A stretch of 64,000 nt of DNA from Alisma plantago-aquatica (taxonomy: Eukaryota; Streptophyta; Magnoliopsida; Alismatales; Alismataceae). The translations under genes and the position numbers were made by a program. The notes under the pieces were generated by a model that ran no database searches, was not told where the DNA came from, and was given only the letters and a program-made list of their open reading frames with translations. This document shows positions 36,481 through 49,100 of the stretch, one piece after another (within the stretch, counting starts at the first letter, position 1; each line of letters begins with the position of its first letter). The DNA is taken from NCBI GenBank assembly GCA_963693085.1, contig OY856411.1:66871001-66935000 (forward strand). The letters run 5' to 3'.

Positions 36481-39400
36481 AATAGCATACGCCCAAGTTT
36501 CTTCTTCTCATTTTGTTTCATCGCTCTGTAGATACCTAGTTCTGGTGATTTGTGCTCTACTGCTCCAGTGCATCTCCTCCGTTCTTGTGCCCCCATTGTG
36601 CTCACTGTCGTCTGTGGTTTTATCACCGCCACAACCACCACTGCTTGCTTCCGTGGTCGCTTTTAGAGCTCGTCGTCACTGCTAGCCAGTACTCTAATCG
36701 TACACGAGCTCCCGCTGTTGCTACTGAGCCCTCGTGCTGCTGCTTCCGGAATCCTAGTTGTCGTTGTCATGCACGAGCCCGAGGAAGAGGCAAACCGCCA
36801 GAGAGAAGATTCGCTGTCGTGTGAGCGAGCACTAAAATCTCTTCTGGAGGTAAGATTTTCTCTTGAGTTTGGGTGAACTGTTGCGTCACACTCACATGTC
36901 GTCTCTGAGAGGGACAAATCAAAGCGGCTGCGACGTCCCTTGACTGGATCTTTACCTCATTCGGCCGGGTGCCTGAGCTAAGGTTCTGGTCACAGGTCCC
37001 AACTACAAGACAAGGTGGGTCTTCTTCCATTTTTCTTTTATGCCCATACTTGTTGATTTCCATGGGGCAGAGTGAGGGATTTAGGTGTTCTCGTGTCTCC
37101 CAAGCTGAGACTTTGGGTGTCGACATTGCCTTTAGGAGGGGACGACCTACACGTACAGCCGTAGCTGTACAAACTATCTCCTATTCTATCTTCGATCCAT
37201 CCTAGTTACTCTAGTTTTCATTGTTTGTTTGGGATTGAATGTGCTATTCAAGATGTTGAACTTATTAACTCCATTGGTCAATTACAACCCACAACATATA
37301 AGAATATTTAGTTTCTAAGTTCGCAGTTGCCGAGTTGGGGTGGCAACTATAATAGATTCCTCAAGGTCTTTTAGAATTTAGAATTTATTGGTGTTGATAC
37401 TCTATTTATGAAGTTGCAGAGGTTTTAATATCTGGTATTTATTGTTCTATCGGCCTGATGAAGAGGAAGATGGAGGTCTTCCTTATTAATGTATGGCTCT
37501 AATATAAACAGTAGTAAGTCATTTATTAGGATAATCACTCCAATCTTTACTAACTCCAAAATTGTAAGTCTTAGCTTGATGAGAATTTAACAATTTACTA
37601 GTGAATTCAAGCAAGGAAAGTATTAAATTCTCTATTCATCTCCCATCTTGGCTATTAAAATTTTGCATGAATCATTCAAATCATTAATATATGACATTCT
37701 AAGTAACATTGTCATTTGATTCCACTACAATTATTTGTAAACACCGAGGGTGTTAGATCAATTGAAGGTCAAATCAAGGGACTTAAGCACAAACACATTG
37801 AATTTCACAAAATGATACGAAGATGACTCTCTATGCAATATGGAAGGATGTACAATTAAATATTTTCTACAGACAACTGTCAACTCATTTATATGAAATA
37901 AATGCAAGAGAAGAATAATAATACCAAAGAATATGACAACTAGATCCAAATAACCAAATGAGACTTCTAGTGAAGCAATGATATGTAGATGTGCTCACGT
38001 ATAGTGGAAATTGTGAATTATAGATCAATATAGAATTAGGACCTAAAATTTAGTATGTTACAACTCTCCACCCCTTAAAGAAGACTTTGTCCCCAAAATC
38101 GGTTTAGTCAGATGTTATTCTCCACCCCTTAAAAGGATTCAACCAAAACCTTAGATATGTGTGTCATCTACAATTTAGCATACTTCACCAACTCTAGCTT
38201 TCATCTCTAGGGTTTTCTCATACCTACTTGATTGTGACTTAGCTCCAGAATTCAATGATAAAATTTCAAGAAATAAATTTTCTTTGTACGTGTATTATTA
38301 TAAAGAAAGTAATCTCTCGAGAGGATAAAATTTTAGTGTAAAACAAAAATAGACAAAATGGATCTGAGAACCAAGTCACAATCACTCATGTCTACACTCT
38401 ACTTACTATTACTCCTCACACGTGCAACTTTAATTTGCTTCTCTTCTCCCACATGATGAGCCAAGACAACAATGATGAGGATCAACCAATCCATAGCTGT
38501 AGATGTAGTAGTAATTGTTTTTTTGTTGTTCTTCTAAGTTGGTTAATGAAGCACATTATGTGATCGAATGATTATAGCAGGAAGATATCTAGGAATTAGG
38601 ATAAAAAAACTTCAATGCTCCATCTCATCTAGTTCTCACAAGCTCTACTTTTTCTGATAATATTATTTCTCTATTCATGGAAACTCTTTGGCATGCCCTT
38701 CAGTTTATATTTGTCAAGAGCACCTAATTGATTTTCAAATCAGTACATATAATGCATGTTTATCTATGGAAGTACTCTTGGTTTTCCCAATATTGTTCAC
38801 GACAATCATCCTTTTTCTTGTAGAAGCTCCGGTGCTCGGCGGTCATCCTCTTTCTCTTTGGAACCTGCGCGCCTTCCACTACCCACAATCTTCTCTCATT
38901 TTCATCTCGGCGGCTTAGGTCAGTTATATTGTTTTTCCATTTTATATGAATAGTAACCCAACCAATAATAAAAACATGTATTTTTTCATATCTACATTTT
39001 ATTATCAGTCACATATGTAATCATTGTATACATTCTAGAAATATGAGATTAGACATGTGTATTCCCAGATTGACACTTTAGGGTTTATAGATGAGATCAT
39101 TAATGCATTATGTTTAACTTAATATATAAATATGAAAATAATACATTTATATATTAACTTAGAAACTCATTCAAAATTTACTCATTAGGAGTAAATTTTG
39201 GATAGTCTCTGGTCTGGGACTGTTTTTGGATATTTAATCTCACTTAGAATGTAAGTGTATTTGTATGTTTAGTTTTGAAGAAAATTTCTGTAGGATTTCC
39301 TCATTTGTTCTCTGGGTACATATGTGAGTGGTTATTTGCCATTTACATCAGTAGTGTACTTGCAGAACTTAGGGGAAATGTTGCTGAAATTTTCTTTAAA

Positions 39401-39566
39401 ACTAAACATACATTATACAGTTACTAGTGAGATTAAATATACAAAAATGGGATAGGTGGTACACTTTAGTATAAAAGTAATTAACTTCCTATCAATAAAA
39501 ACTTACAACTTATAGTATCAATATTAAATACTCAATTTTATAATTAATTTTAATGTGATATAGAAA
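36481..39566 (+). other. CACTA-1 promoter and 5' leader region
   Basis: Lies between the terminal repeats and the transposase gene. A GC-rich stretch at 36530-37140 has exon-like borders (CTGGAG followed by GTAAGATTTT at 36849, AAG followed by GTGGGTC at 37013). A second short GC-rich block is at 38820-38920 (followed by GTCAGTTAT). These could be untranslated exons of the transposase transcript. No protein similarity was recognised and short ORFs there overlap on both strands. Confidence 0.4.
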
Positions 39567-42500
39567 ATAGATCGAAGTTGGATGTCTATCAAGAACCATT
39601 GCAGTCCAGAGTTTGCCAAAGGCTTGATAAATTTATCAGATTTGTTGAGGAACATAGGAAACTACATACAGATAGGTTCTATTGTCTATGTATAAATTGT
39701 GGTAACGATTTGAAAGTTGATACTATTGAGGAAATTAAGAATCATGTCATATGCAATGGGATCATACAAGGTTATAATGATTGGTATTAGCATGGAGAGA
39801 AATTTAATTATGGATCAGAAAATGTCAATACTAATAGTTGTGGCATAGAAGATATAGATAATGATGATAATGTCAATGATGAACTGATTCAGGATGAATC
39901 TATTTAGTATGATATGGTTGATGAGATGCTATGTAGTTGCCAAGACAATGTCATTGATCCACCTTCTTTATTTGCAAACATTATCCATGATGCTGAAAGA
40001 CCGTTATATAAGGGTTGTACTAAGTTCACAAGGTTGAGTGTTGTGATGTGATTAATTACTCTTAAAGCTCAAAACCGGTGGAGGCATAAGAGTTTCACTT
40101 CACTATTATCTTTGTTAAAGAAAATTCTTCCTAAAGGCAACGAGCTTCCAATTTAAACATATCAAGCAAAGAAAATGATGTGCCCAATGGGAATGGAGGC
40201 TAAGAAGATTCATGCATGTCTAAATGATTGTGTGTTATTTTAGAAGGACTATAGTAATTTAATAAATTGTCTCAAATGTGGTGCATCAAGGTACAAGACC
40301 ACAAATTCAAGTAAGGCTAAGAATGGCTCTCCTGCCAAGGTGATGTGGTATCTTCCAAAAATACAATGATTTCAACGCTTATTTGCTAATACTGAAGATG
40401 TGCAAAATTTGTCTTGGCATGGGGAGTTAAAGGCCAATGATGATGGCATCCTACGACACACATCTGATTCACCACAATGGAAGAAAATTGATTTATTATA
40501 CCCTCAATTTGGTAAAGAAACAAGGAACTTAAGACTTGGACTTTGTATAGATGGAATGAATCCTTATGGTACATTAAGAAGCCAACATAGCACTTGGCCT
40601 ATTATGATTGTTATATACAATCTTTGTCCTTGGTTGTGTATGAAAAATAAGTATGTCATGTTGTCAATATTGATATCAGGGCCCAAGCAACCTAGAAATG
40701 ACATTGATGTTTACCTTCAACCTCTAATTGATGACCTAATGAAACTATGGGAAGAAGGTGTTATGAAATATGATGCTTCATGTGAAGAGATCTTTAATTT
40801 TCATGTTATGTTGTTTTGCACGATTATTGAATTTCCAGATTATGGAAATTTGTCTGGATATAGCATAAAAGGATACAAAGAATGTCCTATTTGTGTGGAA
40901 AATACTGATTCAATCCGACTGAAACATGATGGTAAATCATATATCTTGATCATAAGAGATTTCTTCCACAAGTTCATCCTTATCGAAGGCAACATAAAAC
41001 CTTTAATGGATCAACTGAGGAATGGAGTGCTCATAAACCTATACCAAGAAATGTTGTATATGACAGGGTGAAAGATATTGTCAATGATTTTGGAAAGGGA
41101 TCAAGTAGTCATACTCTTACATGTGACAAATCTTTATACAAGAAGAGGTCAATATTCTGGGATATTCCTTATTAGAGATTCTTGTCAATTAGTCATTGCA
41201 TTGATGTCATGCATGTTGAAAAAAAATGTTTGTGATTGCATCATTGGTACGCTAATGAATATACCAGGAAAGACTAAAGACGACATCAAATCTAGAAAAT
41301 ATTTAGAATTAATGGGTATAAGAAAAGAATTATCAGTGGAGATCAAAGCTCGCCGCACATATTTACCACCAGCTTGTTACACTTTGTCAAAGTAGGAGAA
41401 AAGACTTTCTATGAGTTCTTGTATAATATTAAGGTTCCACAAAGATACTCTTCTAATATTCGTAGATTGGTATCAAAGAAGGATCTGAAGTTTATAGGTC
41501 TCAAATCTCATGATTGTCACACCTTAATGCAACAAATTTTACCTATGGTGATTCGATCTATACTTCTAAAGCATGTAAGGTTTGCAATCACAAGACTTTG
41601 TTTCTTCTTAAATGAAATATGCAACAAAGTGATACATCCTGATACTCTCGATAAATCACAAAAAGATGCAATTGTTACCATGTGTCAGCTTCAAATGTAC
41701 TTTCCTCCTTCATTTTTGATATCATGGTTCATCTTGTAGTACATATAACAAGAGAGGTCAAGATGTTGGTTCCATTTTTCTTACACTGGATGTATCCATT
41801 TGAACGCTATATGAGTGTTTTTAAAGGTGATGTTTTGAATCGTTATCATCCTGAAGGGGGTATTATTGAGGGTTATGTGGCTAGGGAGGTGATGGACTTT
41901 TGTAATGATTTTTTGAATTACAATGAAACTTCTAGCGATCTAAAAAATTCCCATCACACTTAATCTTATTATGGAAAAGGAACTCTGGGAGCATGAGTGA
42001 AAGGAATTAGTCGTGAGTTGTGGGAACAAGCACATTTGTATATTTTATACAACATCGATGAAGTTAGTAGCTAGAGAAATCATCCACAATCCATTTCAAT
42101 GTGGCTTGCAAGAGAGCATAATCGAACATTTATTAGGTGGTTTGAAGAGGAAGTCTTTAATCAACTATCTGAATCACCAAATAGTGATGTTGAGAACATA
42201 AAATGGATCGCCTTTAAGCCAAAAATGGATGTCATGTCATATGAAGGATATGACATAAATAAATTTTCATACTACACAAAGCGTCAAGATGAAAGTAGTG
42301 TAGTTCAAAATAGTGGGGTCACTGTTCAAGCTTGTTCATTGTATTTTTCTAGTACTAAAGATAAAAGACCACACGAAGCTGAGATGACATATTACAGCAT
42401 CATTGAGGACATATGGGAATTGGACTATACAAATTTTAGAGTTCCTATCTTTAGGTGTAATTGGGTTGATAACAAAAAAAGAGTTTTAGTGGATGAGTTG

Positions 42501-42791
42501 GGTTTCACATTGGTGAATTTTAAAAAGATTGGTGAGAAAGGTGAGCCATTCATCATGGCAGACCAAGCAAAATAAGTATTCTATATTGATGACCTGACAA
42601 GTAAAAATTGGTTTGTCGTTCTTCATGGAAAAAGATAGTTTACTGTAGATCTTATAAATGAAGAAGAATACTATGAAAAGTATGATGATTCCAGCCCATT
42701 CTCAGTTGGTTTGCCAAGTGTAAATGTTGAAGTTAACACCAATGAATACTATAAATGTCAAGACCATGCTGAAGGAATTTTACTTGACTAA
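39567..42791 (+). pseudogene. TNP2-type transposase pseudogene of CACTA-1
   Basis: Collinear with plant CACTA transposases. The N-terminal transposase-associated domain (39567-39800) has DRSWM and a Cys pair (LCINCG). The Transposase_21 core follows at about 39980-41220 (RNLRLGLCIDGMNPYG, PRNDIDVYLQPLIDDLMKLW, DVMHVEKNVC). A DUF4218 region (41220-41965) has GLKSHDCHTLMQQ, and a DUF4216 region (42150-42630) has DVMSYEGYDIN and FRCNWVD. The expected start codon before DRSWM reads ATA. Visible breaks include TAG after NDWY (39788), stops at 39905 and 40155, and frame changes near 39625, 41060 and 41720. It is inactive as protein. Domain calls rest on motif recognition. Confidence 0.88.
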
Positions 42792-42933
42792 CAACTCGAC
42801 CAATACTAGAGGCATGTATTCTTTGAATTATTTATTTTATTATCATTCAAGCACTTAATCTTTTAAATATACATCATATCGCCACTTGTGCTTTTATTAT
42901 CACTTATGTTTCTTTTATCATGTATACTTGTAG

Positions 42934-44376
42934 GTTGTTCTAAAATAGCAAGTAAAGATGAACATTTTGAGCATGAGCAACTTGAGGATGGTAGTGGTGA
43001 TGCTAAGAAATGTAGAGGTCCCACACTAATGCATAGGTTGCAGGAGCTCAAGGCCAAAGGGGAGAAATTGCCAATCTAGTTTGATGTCACAGGAGTACCT
43101 ATTGGGGAACATGCTAGTGCTTTCAAGCATTACGTAGGGGTGACGACGTGTAGTAAGGTGGCAATAGATATAGAAAATTGGCATGATGTTTCTAATACCT
43201 TAAAAGACCTCTTATGGAAAGATATATTTGTGAGTTGAAGTGATATTATTTTAATATATTTTTTTATTGATTCTAATATAGTTTTCTTGGAAATACATAT
43301 TATTTTTAAAATAACATTATTGCTTCTTTTGTATGTATATGGTGTTTTTCATCTAAATGAAAAAGGTCACAAGAAAAAAGTGCTACAACGTTGTGGTGTA
43401 CGATGGAGGGCTTTTAAGACCTATCTCAAAAGGGATTATATAGACAATCCTAATCAAAATAAGAAAGCAAAAGATCAATATATTTTTATAGATCTTAAGG
43501 TGTGGGAAAGATTTTTTTCATCTAGGAAATTAGAAGAGTTTCAGGTAATAAAGATTGTGATGTATTGTATGAATATTTTTATACAATTAAGGAGGTGAAT
43601 CTTGTATATATGTTTGCCAAGTCTAAATTGTACCTCATTTTAAATGATCAGGCTATTCATGAATCCCAAAAGGAGAGACGGGCCAAAAATGTACATGACC
43701 ATCACTTGGGGCCCAGTGGTTATGCCTTTCGCCGCCAGCTACAAGAGAAGCAACTCTCTTCTGGAGAAGAGTCTAGTACAACTCAAGATGAGTGTCCACC
43801 CCGATACTTGCAGTGGATTGATGCTAAAAAAAATTGAGTAGGTGAAATTGTCACCCCTGCAACTATGAAGGTGGCACAAAAGATGGTAGGTTCCCAACAA
43901 AGTAAAGAGTAACTCCCGTAAACTTTGATTTATTTATATCTAATTTATTATGATTTAATATTTTTATTAACTATGAATAGATTGATCTTTATGAGAAAAG
44001 GAAGGAAGGAAAGTTTATTCCAACTGGCCGCATGGATGAACGATCAGTTGCTCTTGGTACAAATGAGAATCCTAGCCGTGTTAGGGGATTAGGAGATGGT
44101 ATATGATTCAAGTCTTATTTTGGCTCTTCACAATCCAAAAGAGGTTGTACAGGAGGTCTTACACAAGAGGAAGTTGAAGCATTAGTAGCACAGAAAGTAA
44201 AAGAAATAATGTCTTCATTTCATCCTAGTCAACCTTCTCAACCTATTCAAACTGTGTGTCTCTCAGATGATGAGGTACAAGCCCATGCTCCAGTTGTAGA
44301 AGGTTGCGGGGAGCACTCCCAATGACCCACCATAACAATCTACAGTAAGTTTGTTCTATATGTTGTATTATTAGTA

Positions 44377-44412
<36 letters not shown>

Positions 44413-45056
44413 GTAGTAGGTATCTGATTTATCATTTCGTATACAACCTTATATTATTTCAATTCTAGGTTGGTATAAACTTTGAACTTATAATGAAGGT
44501 TTCAGAATATAATGTTGTGGCAACAGGAAAGGTGTACAACCTCAGTGGTACATTGAATTGCCAACCAATAACTGATGACATTTGTCGTGTGTCCATCCAT
44601 CATGTGTATGACGGAATGGGAGACAAACCACTACCCATATATAATCCTAAATATAGTACAGTTGAAGAAGCAGAGGGTGCTATGGTGGGTTGGCCTAGAC
44701 ACTTGGTTATCAATGACAAGGTATACCTAAATTCTACCATGTTTTTCATATTTGACTACATATATGAACTCGTGTCATATAAGTATGTAATTTAATTAAT
44801 AGGTTTGTAAACCAAAAACTAAAAATTCTACTAGTTTCCCTCCTATGCCCAAGCCATCTTTTATTCTAGAATCCACATTCGATGAATTGGGAAGTAAATG
44901 TAAATGTTTGTGTCGATACTTAGCCAACCAAAGCTCGTGATCACATATGTTGGTCACTTTAACAGAAGATGCAACTGGGAGGGACTTTGAGAATTATATT
45001 TTTTTGAATGATATTATCGAGTTGTTCCGGTATGATTGGATAAATACTTTGATATT
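42934..45056 (+). pseudogene. TNP1/Ulp1-type gene of CACTA-1, first part, interrupted by CACTA-2
   Basis: Exons encode a plant transposase (Transposase_24-like) region. RGPTLMHRLQELKAKG and FDVTGVPIGEHASAFKHYVG lie at 42934-43230 with a stop (TAG, 43078). VRWRAFKTYLKRDY is at about 43400-43540, and an RRAKNVHDHHLGPSGYAF exon lies at 43650-43837. RVRGLGDG is at about 44076 and is followed by a stop. A later exon at 44465-44780 has GKVYNLSGTLN and GWPRHLVINDK. The last exon (about 44935-45056) reads RDFENYIFLNDIIELF and is cut by CACTA-2. Reading resumes at 59506. Confidence 0.8.
44379..44409. repeat. (AT)n microsatellite in an intron of the CACTA-1 TNP1 gene
   Basis: About 31 bp of AT repeats between two exons. 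Confidence 0.9.
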
Positions 45057-45445
45057 CACTACAAGAAAATTGGCTATTTGTGAAGGATGATTCCTTCACA
45101 AATGTACATTAATTCCTTCAATAAAAAATTCGGTTGAAGGCCATTCCTTCACAAAAAGTCCTACTCTAAAAGCCTCTTCACAAATACTTTGATGAGAGAC
45201 TCTAGCCTTCACAAATACTATTTTGAAGGACTATTTGACCTTCACAAAAAAACTTCCCAGGCCTCCCAAATACATTTTTGAAGGCTAATTTCACAACTTT
45301 CAATGAGGTTCTAGGGCCTTCACAAATACATTTATTGAAGGATTATTTGACCTTCACAAAAACAATTCCCAGGCCTCCCAAATACATTTGTGAAGGATAA
45401 TTTCACAACTTTCAATGAAGTTCTAGGGCCTTCATAAATATACTT
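45057..45445 (-). repeat. CACTA-2 left terminus and subterminal repeats
   Basis: CACTACAAGAAAA is followed by many CCTTCACAAA and TTTGTGAAGG copies in both orientations. A unit of about 115 bp (starting CCTTCACAAAAA) occurs twice between 45239 and 45435. Confidence 0.85.
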
Positions 45446-45819
45446 ATTTTATCATGAATTACAATTGTGATCTATGTTTTCCTATTTGTCAATGAGGTTT
45501 TAACTTTCTTATTTTTCATTAAGTAATATTTTTGTGGCTTCTATCAGGCACAAAGAATATTTTAATAAACTAATTTAGTTAATAAGACACAACAACCAAA
45601 ACAAATCACTCTTTTGAAACATTCCTCTTTATTTCACATAGAAAAAATGTTCATTACATAGGGGAGGACATCGACCTTTTCCCCTTAATCGATACAAATT
45701 TCAATGTAAGTATATATCGACATTTTGACTTTATCACTCATTTAGCCAATGAACAACTTTGATAATGTTGAGAGGAAGGTTGGACATCAGGCCTTGTCCA
45801 GCATAGAGTTCATGCTCCA
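45446..45819. other. AT-rich CACTA-2 sequence without recognised gene
   Basis: No coding or structural signal recognised between the subterminal repeats and the exon ending at 45820. Confidence 0.4.
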
Positions 45820-46023
45820 CTAATATTGAGTAGAAAAGGTTTTCAATATATCTTGAGGTGTTAAATCTTTCTCTTTATTAAGGCTGGCTTTAGCTGTGGT
45901 ATCTTTTGGTAGAACACAAACATCTCTGCCCCTCCCTCTCCCTCTACCACTGGCTCTAGCTGGTGCCGTCTTAACTGCATATACTTTGTTTCTTTGAGGT
46001 AGCTGAGAATAACTTTTCCGGTT
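45820..46023 (-). pseudogene. Exon-like segment with Gly/Arg-rich tail, unidentified
   Basis: After a clear 3' splice site (TTTTTTACAG) the minus strand is open for 67 codons and ends at a stop. It reads SYSQLPQRNKVYAVKT, then SGRGRGRGRD, then LTPQDILKTFSTQY. It looks like the last exon of a nuclear or RNA-binding protein, or the terminal exon of a transposon gene. I cannot name it. It is near the captured acetolactate synthase copy and on the opposite strand from it. Confidence 0.45.
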
Positions 46024-46245
46024 CTGTAAAAAATATTATGAGAAACATGTCAATCAATGGAAGATTATCAATAGCAATTCATTAGGCTGAACAATCTATG
46101 AAGAGCTGCAAAGAACATCACAGCACCACTATAGATCAAAGCAATAAAACAAACTGACCTTTATTATCATCTATCTCCATGGCGAGCTGGGGGAATGCCC
46201 GGGCTAGGATCGTGGTGTAAATCGCTGCCTTTGTAGACGAGGAAA

Positions 46246-46995
46246 GTGGGAGTTTTACGGTTCGACGGAGAGTGTGGCAAGAGGATAAGGAGCTCAGTTG
46301 TTTCTAAAAATGCCGTTTCTGCCATCCCAAGGATGAAGAACCCGTTAAAATGTCATACAATATCAGTGTTTGTGGGTGATGAAAGTGGAATGATAAATCG
46401 GATTGCAGGGGTATTTGCCCGACGTGGGTACAACATCGAGTCCCTTGCTATTGGATTGAATAAGGACAAAGCTCTTTTTACAATAGTTGTCTCTGGGACA
46501 GAGAAGGTGCTACAGCAAGTTGTAGAACAGCTTAACAAACTTGTAAATGTTTTGAAGGTGGAAGATCTATCAAAAGAACCACAAGTAGAACGAGAGTTGA
46601 AGCTTATAAAACTCAATGTGGAACCAGCAACTCATCCGGAGGTCATGAGCCTGGTAGATGTTTTCAGAGCCAAAATTGTTGATATTTCAGATCATACAGT
46701 AACAGCTGAGGTCACTGGGGACCCTGAAAAGATTGCAGCAGTCATCAGAAATTTTAGGAAGTTTGGAATCAAAGAAATTGCTAGAACTGGAAAGATTGCG
46801 TTGAGAAGGGAAAAGATGGGTGAAAATGCACCTTTTTGGAGATTCTCTACAGCGTCTTATCCTGATCTTGGGGTTGGAGGTGCAGTTGCAGAGCGTATTA
46901 TCCTTAGATCAACGATGTCTGAAGAAAATAACATTTGCTTTCAAATAAAAATAGTAACATTTAAAGTAAAATTACGGAACTCAAAATCTGTGTAA
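46246..46995 (+). CDS. Captured partial acetolactate synthase regulatory subunit, intronless
   Basis: 249 codons. Residues about 37-110 form an ACT domain ([43 protein letters not shown]). Residues about 125-190 match the C-terminal domain of the small subunit ([30 protein letters not shown]). The family protein activates and gives valine feedback to acetolactate synthase in plastids. Plant versions have two such repeats; only the first is here. After [16 protein letters not shown] the similarity stops and an unrelated tail of about 40 residues follows. There are no introns, although plant genes of this family are split into many exons, so the source was probably a processed transcript. The ORF has no stop or frameshift. 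The N terminus (35 residues, basic) is not a convincing transit peptide. It runs antisense to the CACTA-2 genes. Whether it is expressed is unknown. Confidence 0.85.
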   Translation: MGVLRFDGECGKRIRSSVVSKNAVSAIPRMKNPLKCHTISVFVGDESGMINRIAGVFARRGYNIESLAIGLNKDKALFTIVVSGTEKVLQQVVEQLNKLVNVLKVEDLSKEPQVERELKLIKLNVEPATHPEVMSLVDVFRAKIVDISDHTVTAEVTGDPEKIAAVIRNFRKFGIKEIARTGKIALRREKMGENAPFWRFSTASYPDLGVGGAVAERIILRSTMSEENNICFQIKIVTFKVKLRNSKSV

Positions 46996-47700
46996 CTTTA
47001 ACTACCCTAACAGCAATTTTAGGAATTAGTTAATGTGGCATACTGATGTCCGAAGTTCTGATATGGCATGCAATCACGTTAATATCAGCATGTAGATCAT
47101 CCATGATCTCCTTGTCAGCATGGTGTTTTATCCTGTGGGTTCCACTCTGTAAACTGCTTCAATGTCAAAACCTTGTGCCTCCATGTCAACAAACATAAAC
47201 GATCCAACATATTGTGCTTGGGGATGGACTATATAAAATTTGGTGAATGAGAAGTCTTCTCAATATGATTTAATATAATGGGGAAAAAGTGCAACTAACT
47301 GTCCCTGTTGGATGGTTAACCATAATATATTTGATACATTGACCTTATAAACTACATTGATATGAATCTATGACTCTATGTCATATTAATAAGTGGATAA
47401 CATCATATTTTTAACACAAAATCCATATATACAAGGGAATAAATGCACGCCTTACTTCTACAATATTCCTACAACAATTTGTCAGAATGGAAAGTGCATG
47501 TCTTGTCTATACGGCAACGCACAAAGGCTTGTGCAGAAAAATACATAATAATCAATCATTTCATATTCATTTGATTCTCAACCAGTCCTTTTAGTTAAAG
47601 AAAGTTATTAGTAACAGTAGCTAGAATTGTTAGTATAACCAAGAATCTGGTATTAAACCTAGCACAGCCAAATATAAATTGAGAAATGGAATGTATATAC
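46996..47700. other. CACTA-2 sequence without recognised gene
   Basis: AT-rich with no clear exon. It may be 3' flank of the captured acetolactate synthase copy or intron-like sequence of the neighbouring WD40 exon. No poly(A) tract was seen at the end of the captured copy. Confidence 0.4.
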
Positions 47701-47816
47701 CTCTCCGGTCAATATGTTTACTATGTGAAGTGAGCCATCTTTGGCACCCGTAATAACAAAACTTGAATCAGGAGTTGTAGCCAAGCATGTCAGGCCCACG
47801 CTGTGATATGGATGGC
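47701..47816 (-). pseudogene. Captured WD40-repeat exon, AAMP-like
   Basis: A 116-bp exon between TTCTAG and GTATATAC on the minus strand. It encodes GHPYHSVGLTCLATTPDSS, then VITGAKDGSLHIVNILTGE, a canonical WD40 blade. The closest pattern I know is the plant protein similar to angio-associated migratory cell protein. Splice borders are intact, so it came from genomic DNA with introns. No adjoining blades of the propeller were found, so it is a fragment. Confidence 0.65.
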
Positions 47817-48721
47817 CTAGAATCCATAACAAACACATTAAAAAACCAAGTGTGAGAATATTTCAAAACAATTTCTAACAATGACGAAGATCTTTGCTAT
47901 TTAACGTAAATATTTTCCAAGCAAGCTAGCAGTAAGCACATAAAAAAAATTGAAAGGAAAAAAAAGCATGAATGTATCTACAGTAAAGAATAAAAGAAAT
48001 CCAACATATTAATGAGTTAAACTAAAAAGAGAACAGAAACATGAAAGTAAATTATTATAACATGTCAATGCTCCCACCAATGTTTTTTCTTGGTATAGAA
48101 TGTTATGCCCGGTAATTGTTACCCCTAATACACATATGTGAGTCACATATCTGATTGGTTCCTGCCAAAAAATTACTACAAAGGGAACGACCAGAAAGTT
48201 TGTATGTTCCTTTCCCAGAAGAGTCTATAGAGTAACCTCTTTTTCCCAGATGGGAATGGATGGTGTAGTATAGAATATTTCAAGTCGTCCATTTACTTCT
48301 ATATTTTGCAGTTTAAACAATCTATCACTCTCAAATGATGTTGCTACAGAAAATGATCAGGAATTACCCTATCAGGATGCAGAAGAGAATCACAATTCAG
48401 TTCAATTTTCATGATTGAATATGTTCCCCACAACACATTATTATCGACGAACTTCAAGTGGAAGAACCTAGTATCAATGAGACTATTCTCATGACTAGGT
48501 GGAAGTGGAACAATAATGCATTCAGGAGGGAAAAGATAATACATTGTACAGGATGAGAGAAACTCACAGAACATATCTTTGAAAGACTTACAAAATAACA
48601 ACTGCCACTAGATTGTTACTGAGATACAAAAAGGCAAAAAACCCAATATACGTTTCATATAAAACAAAATAGTCAAAAGAAAAAAGAAATAGTTGATAGA
48701 TAGTAGTGAACATTAGACCAC
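47817..48721. other. Intron-like sequence in the captured block
   Basis: AT-rich. A minus-strand ORF (48344-48601, 85 codons) spells no known domain and its borders are not splice-like. It is left uncalled. Confidence 0.4.
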
Positions 48722-48802
48722 CTTTGAGTCCACTGACTTCCTCAATGCATCAAGCACATAGCGCAAGGCGATCCCAAGAGTAATATGAGATACAAGTTGA
48801 TT
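48722..48802 (-). pseudogene. Captured NOT1 exon (CCR4-NOT scaffold, CAF1-binding region)
   Basis: 81 bp on the minus strand, flanked by AAAG and GTGGTC. It encodes NQLVSHITLGIALRYV and then LDALRKSVDSK. This resembles the MIF4G-type domain of plant NOT1, which binds the CAF1 deadenylase. The exon has a donor site, but the upstream acceptor is weak. Only one exon is recognised. Confidence 0.6.
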
Positions 48803-49100
48803 CTTTATAAAAAAGCCTGGTCGCCAAGAGCGGAAAAGACACGAACATTGGAAATCAATTGCCCAAGTTTATATACGGGAAAGCAAGAAAATATAATTGA
48901 GAACAAAAAAGATTAGACATGTCAACTGATTTACGAATCGTGGTCAGACTGTTTGTCAAAAGAAAAACATAAAAAATGTAAAATACAGATAGTGCAAACA
49001 TTGTAGGAATGTACAATGTAAATCTTATATTGATGCAATACGGTTTAAAGGTCAAACCAGGAAAAGGAAACATTGTTTTTCTATATGTTGATAGATGTTG

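Noticed and set aside
36552..37205. Host gene exon upstream of the CACTA-1 transposase
   Set aside because: Splice-like borders exist, but four overlapping ORFs on both strands and no recognised protein; described instead as leader region.
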